NCBI GenBank assembly: GCA_949152475.1
Contig: OX424563.1
Span: 40,372,120-40,436,119, forward strand
Source of the DNA: Terebella lapidaria
Lineage: Eukaryota; Annelida; Polychaeta; Terebellida; Terebellidae
Length of the DNA stretch: 64,000 nt
Reading direction: 5' to 3'
Shown one piece after another: positions 13,833-21,984 of this stretch (positions within the stretch are counted from its first letter, which is position 1; each line of letters starts with the position of its first letter). The notes beneath the pieces were generated by a model. That model ran no database searches, was not told the origin of the DNA, and saw only the letters and a program-made list of their open reading frames with translations. The translations under genes and the position numbers were made by a program.

Positions 13833-15938
13833 CACATGTCCATCGTACGATGGAGCATATCATGTCCATCGTACGGTGGAGCATCACATGTCCATCGTAC
13901 GGTGGAGCGTCACATGTCCATCCTACGGGGGAGCGTCAGATGTCCATCGTACGGTGGAACATCACATGTCCATCGTACGGTGGAGCATCGCATATCCATC
14001 GTACGGTGGAGTGTCACATGTCCATCGTACGGTGGAGCATCCCATGTCCATCGTACGATGGAGCGTCGCATGTCCATCGTACGGTGGAGCATAACATGTC
14101 CATCTTACAGTGGAGCCTCGCATGTCCATCCTTCGGTGGAGCATCACATGTCCATCCTTCGGTGGAGCGTCACATGTCCATCGTACGGTGGAGCATCGAA
14201 TGTCCATCGTACGGTGGAGCGTCACATGTCCATCTTATGGTGGAGCCTCGCATGTCCATCATTCGGTGGAGCGTCCCATGTCCATTGTACAGTGGAGCCT
14301 TGCATGTCCATCATACGGTGGAGCGTCACATGTCCATTGTACAGTGGAGCGTCACATGTCCATCTTACGGTGGAGCCTCGTATGTCCATCGTACGGTGGA
14401 GCGTCACATGTCCATCGTACAGTGGAGCTTTGCATGTCCATCATACAGTGGAGCGTCACATGTCCATCGTACGGTGGAGCGTCACATGTCCATATACGGT
14501 GGAGCATCTCATGTCCATCGTACGGTGGAGCGTCACATGTCCATTGTACGGTGGAGCGTCCCATGTCCATCGTACGGTGGAGCGTCACATGTCTATCGTA
14601 CGCTGGAGCATAGCATGTCCATCGTACGGTGGAGCGTCAGATGTTCATCGTACGGTGGAGCGTCACATGTCCATCTTACGGTGGAGCTTCGCTAGTCCAT
14701 CCTACGGTAGAGCGTCGCATGTCCATCGTACGGTGGAGTGTCACATGTCCATTGTACAGTGGAGCCTTGCATGTCCATCATACGGTGGAGCGTCACATGT
14801 CCATTGTACAGTGGAGCATCACATGTCCATCGTACGGTGGAGCATCGCATGTCCATCTTACAGTGGAGCCTCGCATGTCCATCTTTCGGTGGAGCGTCAC
14901 ATGTCCATCGTACGGTGGAGCGTCACATGTCCATCTTATGGTGGAGCCTCGCATGTCCATCATTCGGTGGAGCGTCCCATGTGGAGCGTCACATGTCCAT
15001 CTTACGGTGGAGCTTCGCTAGTCCATCCTACGGTAGAGCGTCGCATGTCCATCGTACGGTGGAGTGTCACATGTCCATTGTACAGTGGAGCCTTGCATGT
15101 CCATCGTACGGTGGAGCGTCACATGTCCATCGTACAGTGGAGCTTTGCATGTCCATCATACAGTGGAGCGTCACATGTCCATCGTACGGTGGAGCGTCAC
15201 ATGTCCATATACGGTGGAGCGTCACATGTCCATATACGGTGGAGCGTCTCATGTCCATCGTACGGTGGAGCGTCACATGTCCATTATACGGTGGAGCGTC
15301 CCATGTCCATCGTACGGTGGAGCGTCACATGTCTATCGTACGCTGGAGCATAGCATGTCCATCGTACGGTGGAGCGTCAGATGTCCATCGTACGGTGGAG
15401 CGTCACATGTCCATCTTACGGTGGAGCTTCGCTAGTCCATCCTACGGTAGAGCGTCGCATGTCCATCGTACGGTGGAGTGTCACATGTCCATTGTACAGT
15501 GGAGCCTTGCATGTCCATCATACGGTGGAGCGTCACATGTCCATTGTACAGTGGAGCATCACATGTCCATCGTACGGTGGAGCATCGCATGTCTATCGTA
15601 CGGTGGAGCGTCACATGTCCATCTTACGGTGGAGCCTCGTATGTCCATCGTACGGTGGAGCGTCACATGTCCATCGTACAGTGGAGCTTTGCATGTCCAT
15701 CATACAGTGGAGCGTCACATGTCCATCGTACGGTGGAGCGTCACATGTCCATATACGGTGGAGCGTCTCATGTCCATCGTACGGTGGAGCGTCACATGTC
15801 CATTATACGGTGGAGCGTCCCATGTCCATCGTACGGTGGAGCGTCACATGTCTATCGTACGCTGGAGCATAGCATGTCCATCGTACGGTGGAGCGTCAGA
15901 TGTCCACCGTACTGTGGAGCGTCACATGTCCATCTTAC

Positions 15939-15945
15939 TTTGTCC
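15939..15945. other. Direct junction of 26-bp and 75-bp satellites
   Basis: The last 26-bp unit stops after CATGTCCATCTTAC, and 75-bp satellite sequence (AAATTACCTTAATAAC) starts about seven bases later. The bridging bases TTTGTCC include TGTCC, which also occurs in the 26-bp unit, so the exact breakpoint is uncertain by a few bases. No unique sequence or target-site duplication separates the arrays. Confidence 0.85.
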
Positions 15946-16825
15946 AAATTACCTTAATAACAACAAAATCTTCTCAAAATCTCAAGTTCTCAGTACATTG
16001 TACTTCTTCAAAATTCTTCAAAATTACCTTAATAACAACAAAATCTTCTCAAAATCTCAAGTTCTCAGTACATTGTACTTCTTCAAAATTCTTCAAAATT
16101 ACCTTAATAACAACAAAATCTTCTCAAAATCTCAAGTTCTCAGTACATTGTACTTCTTCAAAATTCTTCAAAATTACCTTAATAACAACAAAATCTTCTC
16201 AAAATCTCAAGTTCTCAGTACATTGTACTTCTTCAAAATTCTTCAAAATTACCTTAATAACAACAAAATCTTCTCAAAATCTCAAGTTCTCAGTACATTG
16301 TACTTCTTCAAAATTCTTCAAAATTACCTTAATAACAACAAAATCTTCTCAAAATCTCAAGTTCTCAGTACATTGTACTTCTTCAAAATTCTTCAAAATT
16401 ACCTTAATAACAACAAAATCTTCTCAAAATCTCAAGTTCTCAGTACATTGTACTTCTTCAAAATTCTTCAAAATTACCTTAATAACAACAAAATCTTCTC
16501 AAAATCTCAAGTTCTCAGTACATTGTACTTCTTCAAAATTCTTCAAAATTACCTTAATAACAACAAAATCTTCTCAAAATCTCAAGTTCTCAGTACATTG
16601 TACTTCTTCAAAATTCTTCAAAATTACCTTAATAACAACAAAATCTTCTCAAAATCTCAAGTTCTCAGTACATTGTACTTCTTCAAAATTCTTCAAAATT
16701 ACCTTAATAACAACAAAATCTTCTCAAAATCTCAAGTTCTCAGTACATTGTACTTCTTCAAAATTCTTCAAAATTACCTTAATAACAACAAAATCTTCTC
16801 AAAATCTCAAGTTCTCAGTACATTG

Positions 16826-16850
16826 TACTTCTTCAAAATTACCTTAATAA
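16826..16850. repeat. Short 65-bp unit in the 75-bp array
   Basis: Here the doubled CTTCAAAATT is present only once, so this unit is 65 bp. The likely cause is slippage between the two 10-bp copies. The change moves the downstream array into a different frame. That is why a nominal open frame running in from the 26-bp array switches repeat sequence here and still stays open. Confidence 0.9.
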
Positions 16851-17065
16851 CAACAAAATCTTCTCAAAATCTCAAGTTCTCAGTACATTGTACTTCTTCA
16901 AAATTCTTCAAAATTACCTTAATAACAACAAAATCTTCTCAAAATCTCAAGTTCTCAGTACATTGTACTTCTTCAAAATTCTTCAAAATTACCTTAATAA
17001 CAACAAAATCTTCTCAAAATCTCAAGTTCTCAGTACATTGTACTTCTTCAAAATTCTTCAAAATT

Positions 17066-18825
17066 ACCTCAATAACAACAAAATCTTCTCAAAATCTCAA
17101 GTTCTCAGTACATTGTACTTCTTCAAAATTCTTCAAAATTACCTCAATAACAACAAAATCTTCTCAAAATCTCAAGTTCTCAGTACATTGTACTTCTTCA
17201 AAATTCTTCAAAATTACCTCAATAACAACAACATCTTCTCAAAATCTCAAGTTCTCAGTACATTGTACTTCTTCAAAATTCTTCAAAATTACCTTAATAA
17301 CAACAAAATCTTCTCAAAATCTCAAGTTCTCAGTACATTGTACTTCTTCAAAATTCTTCAAAATTACCTTAATAACAACAAAATCTTCTCAAAATCTCAA
17401 GTTCTCAGTACATTGTACTTCTTCAAAATTCTTCAAAATTACCTTAATAACAACAAAATCTTCTCAAAATCTCAAGTTCTCAGTACATTGTACTTCTTCA
17501 AAATTCTTCAAAATTACCTTAATAACAACAAAATCTTCTCAAAATCTCAAGTTCTCAGTACATTGTACTTCTTCAAAATTTTTCAAAATTACCTTAATAA
17601 CAACAAAATCTTCTCAAAATCTCAAGTTCTCAGTACATTGTACTTCTTCAAAATTCTTCAAAATTACCTTAATAACAACAAAATCTTCTCAAAATCTCAA
17701 GTTCTCAGTACATTGTACTTCTTCAAAATTCTTCAAAATTACCTTAATAACAACAAAATCTTCTCAAAATCTCAAGTTCTCAGTACATTGTACTTCTTCA
17801 AAATTCTTCAAAATTACCTTAATAACAACAAAATCTTCTCAAAATCTCAAGTTCTCAGTACATTGTACTTCTTCAAAATTCTTCAAAATTACCTTAATAA
17901 CAACAAAATCTTCTCAAAATCTCAAGTTCTCAGTACATTGTACTTCTTCAAAATTCTTCAAAATTACCTTAATAACAACAAAATCTTCTCAAAATCTCAA
18001 GTTCTCAGTACATTGTACTTCTTCAAAATTCTTCAAAATTACCTTAATAACAACAAAATCTTCTCAAAATCTCAAGTTCTCAGTACATTGTACTTCTTCA
18101 AAATTCTTCAAAATTACCTTAATAACAACAAAATCTTCTCAAAATCTCAAGTTCTCAGTACATTGTACTTCTTCAAAATTCTTCAAAATTACCTTAATAA
18201 CAACAAAATCTTCTCAAAATCTCAAGTTCTCAGTACATTGTACTTCTTCAAAATTCTTCAAAATTACCTTAATAACAACAAAATCTTCTCAAAATCTCAA
18301 GTTCTCAGTACATTGTACTTCTTCAAAATTCTTCAAAATTACCTTAATAACAACAAAATCTTCTCAAAATCTCAAGTTCTCAGTACATTGTACTTCTTCA
18401 AAATTCTTCAAAATTACCTTAATAACAACAAAATCTTCTCAAAATCTCAAGTTCTCAGTACATTGTACTTCTTCAAAATTCTTCAAAATTACCTTAATAA
18501 CAACAAAATCTTCTCAAAATCTCAAGTTCTCAGTACATTGTACTTCTTCAAAATTCTTCAAAATTACCTTAATAACAACAAAATCTTCTCAAAATCTCAA
18601 GTTCTCAGTACATTGTACTTCTTCAAAATTCTTCAAAATTACCTCAATAACAACAAAATCTTCTCAAAATCTCAAGTTCTCAGTACATTGTACTTCTTCA
18701 AAATTCTTCAAAATTACCTCAATAACAACAAAATCTTCTCAAAATCTCAAGTTCTCAGTACATTGTACTTCTTCAAAATTCTTCAAAATTACCTCAATAA
18801 CAACAACATCTTCTCAAAATCTCAA
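17066..18825. repeat. 1575-bp (21-unit) duplication inside the 75-bp array
   Basis: A run of three ACCTC-variant units whose third unit also reads AACAACATC starts at 17066. An identical run starts at 18641. The spacing is 1575 bp, exactly 21 units. The shared three-unit signature shows that at least this run was copied as one block of 21 units or more. The TTTCAAAATT unit near 17581 has no partner one offset later, so it either arose after the copying or lies outside the copied block. Confidence 0.75.
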
Positions 18826-19660
18826 GTTCTCAGTACATTGTACTTCTTCAAAATTCTTCAAAATTACCTTAATAACAACAAAATCTTCTCAAAATCTCAA
18901 GTTCTCAGTACATTGTACTTCTTCAAAATTCTTCAAAATTACCTTAATAACAACAAAATCTTCTCAAAATCTCAAGTTCTCAGTACATTGTACTTCTTCA
19001 AAATTCTTCAAAATTACCTTAATAACAACAAAATCTTCTCAAAATCTCAAGTTCTCAGTACATTGTACTTCTTCAAAATTCTTCAAAATTACCTTAATAA
19101 CAACAAAATCTTCTCAAAATCTCAAGTTCTCAGTACATTGTACTTCTTCAAAATTCTTCAAAATTACCTTAATAACAACAAAATCTTCTCAAAATCTCAA
19201 GTTCTCAGTACATTGTACTTCTTCAAAATTCTTCAAAATTACCTTAATAACAACAAAATCTTCTCAAAATCTCAAGTTCTCAGTACATTGTACTTCTTCA
19301 AAATTCTTCAAAATTACCTTAATAACAACAAAATCTTCTCAAAATCTCAAGTTCTCAGTACATTGTACTTCTTCAAAATTCTTCAAAATTACCTTAATAA
19401 CAACAAAATCTTCTCAAAATCTCAAGTTCTCAGTACATTGTACTTCTTCAAAATTCTTCAAAATTACCTTAATAACAACAAAATCTTCTCAAAATCTCAA
19501 GTTCTCAGTACATTGTACTTCTTCAAAATTCTTCAAAATTACCTTAATAACAACAAAATCTTCTCAAAATCTCAAGTTCTCAGTACATTGTACTTCTTCA
19601 AAATTCTTCAAAATTACCTTAATAACAACAAAATCTTCTCAAAATCTCAAGTTCTCAGTA

Positions 19661-19920
19661 TCCTTACAACTCATCCTCTCAACTAACACCATCAGATACC
19701 AGTTATCACACAATCACAAGGGACCACTACCCATTTCCAATAATTCCACTTTAATACCTTCCCTAATCAGCAATATCAATACTTCTTTTCCTCAAACTAA
19801 TTAATACCTAACAAATCAAACTAAAAGCTAAATCTTTTTTTATCCATTACCAGAAATAATTTAAACCAGTAAATTACCAACAAAAATATTCCTAAAATAT
19901 TCTCCTTAACTTCTGGAATC
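19661..19920. other. AT-rich spacer after the 75-bp array, no gene seen
   Basis: This is unique, AT-rich sequence with CT-rich stretches and a T run near 19833. The open frame that enters from the satellite ends at 19804 and has no coding character of its own. I see no RNA gene, promoter or terminal repeat here. It may be the 5' part of the retroelement or older flanking DNA. Confidence 0.5.
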
Positions 19921-20106
19921 CGATCACGGGGTGCCTTCAATATATCCAGTTTTGGACCACAGTATCGGGGGTTGGAGCGGGGCCTGATCGCGCCTGCTCG
20001 TACACTGGAGCCGACAGTTTGGCCGACTGGTGACAGCAGAACGTTCTTGCTTCGCCCAACTTCAGGTGCCAGGTTACAACCCTTTCTATATATAGTTGTC
20101 ACCCTG
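19921..20106. repeat. GC-rich block A of a diverged direct-repeat pair, possible promoter repeat
   Basis: This GC-rich island in AT-rich DNA is collinear with the block at 20206-20388 at an offset of about 281-288 bp. Shared parts in order are CGATCA, GGGGT, TTCAATAT, the core CTGGAGCCGACAGTT plus GGCCGACTGG, TCTTGCTTC, and ATATAGTT followed by CACCCT. Block A has the TATA-like string TATATATAG at 20087-20095 and a 10-bp palindrome AGAACGTTCT at about 20039. The paired arrangement upstream of a retroelement could be a duplicated 5' UTR or promoter, but no function is shown. A 101-residue open frame on the minus strand covers it and has no sign of being a gene. Confidence 0.55.
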
Positions 20107-20205
20107 GACCCGGCCAGACTCAACAAAATATCTCTCCAAAATTAAAAATTTTAAAAATTAAAAAACAATTCCAGTACTAAATTTCGGTCATAACACTTCC
20201 TTCCT

Positions 20206-20388
20206 CGATCAAATGTGGGGTATTTTCAATATGCGGCCTTATCCACTGGGACCCTTGGGGTTAGGGGGAGCATCGGTACATCTTCTCGCACTCTGGAGCC
20301 GACAGTTGGCCGACTGGAGGCAGTCGATTGCTCTTGCTTCACCTGACACCAAACCCCGAACCACAGCCCCATATAGTTACCACCCTAC
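20206..20388. repeat. GC-rich block B of a diverged direct-repeat pair
   Basis: This is the partner of the block at 19921-20106. The best conserved segment is the core CTGGAGCCGACAGTTGGCC near 20293. ATATAGTTACCACCCT at 20371-20386 corresponds to ATATAGTTGTCACCCT in block A. The rest has diverged by substitutions and small indels, so the duplication is much older than the nearby satellite copies. The reverse-complement reading gives no recognised RNA gene. Confidence 0.55.
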
Positions 20389-20914
20389 ATGAAAATCATG
20401 GGAGCAACCAAATTACAACTTAAACATATAAAATAATCATATAAAACTTATATCCAATCCAATCCCTTACCCCCTCCCTCACTAAATCTTCTTTTCCATT
20501 TCAGCTATGTACATACCAACTACTATTATATTCAATTTCAGCTAATGTATAAAGACTCTTCAACCCTGTCATTATTTATTTGCCTCTAAATTATTTATCT
20601 ACAACATACCCAAAACAAATTATTGTACTCATCACTGTATATACTATATATATCATATGTGTACTACACAAATACTGCACAATATTATATCTTCTATTGT
20701 ACCCCATCAGGTCATAACAACATGTTACCTAACCTCGGTTATCAAAACATTGTATTAAGTCACTCCATCAATCACACTATCTTTGCCATGCAACTTATTG
20801 TACCTAAATATCATTTATTATGCATCTTTACTGCAAAATCCCTGTAAACACATGTCAAGGGCTCAAACCCACTGTAATGTTATCTTAACATTCCCCATTC
20901 AGCATGGTCATATA
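20389..20914. other. AT-rich spacer, nothing recognised
   Basis: About 525 bp of AT-rich unique sequence with runs such as TATATACTATATATATCATA near 20640. One 74-codon open frame (20623-20847) has a composition typical of translated AT-rich noncoding DNA and no recognisable domain. I find no tRNA, no repeat and no clear regulatory site. Confidence 0.6.
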
Positions 20915-20991
20915 TTTCAATTGTCGGTGTTAGTTTAACAACTATCCCCTACCATGTTCACCCAAGCCTTTCAATTGTCAGTGTTAGTTTA
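20915..20991 (+). repeat. Pair of 23-bp direct repeats, 54 bp apart
   Basis: Copies at 20915-20937 and 20969-20991 begin TTTCAATTGTC and end GTGTTAGTTTA. They differ at one position (G in the first, A in the second). Between them lies unique AT-rich sequence. They sit about 145 bp upstream of the ribozyme motif and may belong to the same terminal or leader repeat. No role can be assigned. Confidence 0.75.
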
Positions 20992-21133
20992 AGATTTATA
21001 ATCCACTCTTCATTGTAACCAGTAGTCAGCTATACCACTCAGTAGCTTTACAATCACCTACCCAGCCAGTCATGCATATCGCCAATTTTGTACTTAAACC
21101 CCCTATTTTACCATCAATATCATTAATAAATTT

Positions 21134-21174
21134 TGCCTCTGAAGAGTTCCCTGAGGAACGAAAGCGCTAAGGCA
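21134..21174 (+). ncRNA. Type I hammerhead ribozyme motif, PLE-type with minimal stem III
   Basis: All parts of a hammerhead core are present in order. Stem I pairs TGCCT (21134-21138) with AGGCA (21170-21174), 5 bp. The first core strand CTGAAGA (21139-21145) matches CUGANGA. Stem II is GTTCC-CTGA-GGAAC (21146-21159), a perfect 5-bp stem with a 4-base loop. GAA follows at 21160-21162. The stem III segment AGCGCT (21163-21168) is self-complementary with almost no loop, and H17 is A at 21169, so cleavage is expected between 21169 and 21170. Hammerheads with very short stem III are known in Penelope-like elements and are thought to act as dimers, where a self-complementary stem III segment helps. 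Such ribozymes lie in the terminal repeats of PLEs and process the element's RNA. Activity here is inferred from the fold only. Confidence 0.85.
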
Positions 21175-21984
21175 TATTCTAGGCACAACTATATCAGTCT
21201 TGTTATTTTCTGCAAAAAAACAAATACAGCTTCATCATTATCAGCCATTAGGAATAAGTTTTATATACCGGATTATCACATACAAGGGATTCACCTACAA
21301 AAGGATTGGATCTCTCACCCAAACCGATAAGTATCACTTACCTATTTCATGTACAATAGTCGCTCGATCTAAGTGTTACCCGGCCCGTCCCCAAAATTCT
21401 CTTTCGACCATTAAAGATACCTAGTAACCTTTTCATCCAAATTGCCCACTGGGGCTATATTTCAACACCTAGTAATTCATATTGCGGAAACGAGAGCCAT
21501 TACTCTCAATCTTTACTTTTCTCTCGACCGTTAATGTGTTAGAACGGGTTGAACCCTGAGCCCAGGTCCCCCCACCCAACACTGATCGAGCGATACCCAA
21601 AATAGGCCAATATATAAACACTAAGCACTTTTACTGTCTATCCTCAACCTTGTCTTAAGTTAAGGGTATCAAATAGTTCCCATCTTAGCACAATACTCTA
21701 GCTTAGCCTACCAACATTCTTCAGCCAAAAGTTTACCTAATTGGGCATAGCCAATAGCTTAAACACAATATTCTATACCACAAAGTCATCTAGTACCAAT
21801 ATTTTGTCTAATTTTAACTCATAATTGTCCAATCCAAATCTTAATTTAAAAAATTCTCCATAATTAAAACCTCACAAAAAATATCCTATTAGGATTATTC
21901 AAAACTAAAAATAAAATAAAATAACTTTAATAAAAAAATCTGTAAAACACTCCCCGAACTAAAAAGTTAGGTAATTCTATCAAA
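21175..21984 (+). other. Leader between hammerhead ribozyme and ORF1
   Basis: About 810 bp without a credible gene. Small open frames overlapping the ribozyme and leader (21133-21330 and 21200-21424) show no domain. Weakly similar pieces recur, such as TTTCGACCATTAA near 21401 and TCTCGACCGTTAA near 21529. TCGCTCGATC near 21359 is nearly the reverse complement of GATCGAGCGA near 21585. The last 140 bp before ORF1 are strongly A-rich. The simplest reading is the 5' untranslated leader of the PLE, downstream of its ribozyme. Confidence 0.5.

Larger units (their letters stand above)
6614..15560. repeat. Recurrent five-unit cassette marked by GCTTCGCTAGTCCATCCTAC
   Basis: A cassette of about five units begins with the marker GCTTCGCTAGTCCATCCTAC. 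It continues through a GGAGTGTCAC unit and two CATTGTACAGTGG units. I find the marker near 6614, 7512, 8943, 9524, 9879, 10034, 11412, 11931, 12867, 13231, 13387, 14687, 15012 and 15426. A related form followed by CATCGTACGATGG lies in the left half (for example about 2383). The cassette acts as a higher-order repeat but at irregular spacing, so it is not a fixed-period array. Confidence 0.7.
1..15938. repeat. 26-bp satellite array, about 613 units
   Basis: Head-to-tail units of 26 bp with core GTCCATCGTACGGTGGAGCG fill this stretch from the window's left edge. Units differ at a few recurrent positions: GCGTCA, GCATCG or GCATCC at the unit end, and CATCGTAC, CATCATAC, CATCTTAC or CATTGTAC in the middle. 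Rare 24-bp units read CATATACGG, for example near 11216, 11736, 14490, 15208 and 15750. Because 26 is not a multiple of 3 and the consensus lacks a + strand stop codon, one 26-residue repeat (MSIVRWSVTCPSYGG...) is open in all three + frames. Long open frames here are therefore by-products and not genes. Most units carry the palindrome CGTACG. Divergence between units is much greater than in the other two arrays, which suggests an older or less often homogenised array. The left end lies outside the window. Confidence 0.97.
15946..19660. repeat. 75-bp satellite array, about 50 units
   Basis: Head-to-tail units of 75 bp (25 codons) include TCTCAAGTTCTCAGTACATT and a doubled CTTCAAAATT. Two of three + frames have no stop, giving artificial open frames of 25-residue repeats (YLNNNKIFSKSQ... 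and ITLITTKSSQNL...). The third frame is stopped by TAA in every unit. Each unit carries the dyad GTACA-T-TGTAC, first at 15993-16003. Units are nearly identical. The variants I see are ACCTC for ACCTT in two runs of three units, AACATC for AAATC at the end of each run, one TTTCAAAATT near 17581, and one unit missing one CTTCAAAATT. The array ends cleanly where CTCAGTA continues as TCCTTACAAC instead of CATTGTAC. Confidence 0.97.

Noticed and set aside
1-15938. CRISPR array (short regular repeats)
   Set aside because: Units are contiguous with no spacers, and the 26-bp period is filled completely by the repeat. The context is eukaryotic satellite DNA without cas genes.
46-15957. Dozens of overlapping open frames encoding MSIVRWSV-type repeats on both strands
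   Set aside because: They follow from a stop-free 26-bp period. All three + frames are equally open over the same DNA, unit indels ignore frame, and there is no start context, domain or codon bias.
16888-19686. 932-codon frame of YLNNNKIFSKSQ repeats
   Set aside because: This is a 75-bp satellite whose period is a multiple of three. A second frame is open over the same DNA, and the sequence is uniform at the nucleotide level with no sign of coding constraint.
19821-20126. 101-codon minus-strand frame as a gene
   Set aside because: It lies over GC-rich block A, is not kept open in the diverged partner block B, and has no recognisable domain.
20623-20847. 74-codon frame as a small membrane-like protein
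   Set aside because: Its Tyr/Ile/Leu-rich composition is what AT-rich noncoding DNA gives by chance. No start context or neighbour supports it.
21133-21424. Two small frames overlapping the ribozyme and leader
   Set aside because: The RNA fold explains the conserved sequence better, and neither product shows a domain.
21690-21722. Second hammerhead on the minus strand (TCTTCAG, the complement of CTGAAGA)
   Set aside because: On the reverse strand no stem II or GAAA follows at the needed distance, so only the 7-base core string matches.
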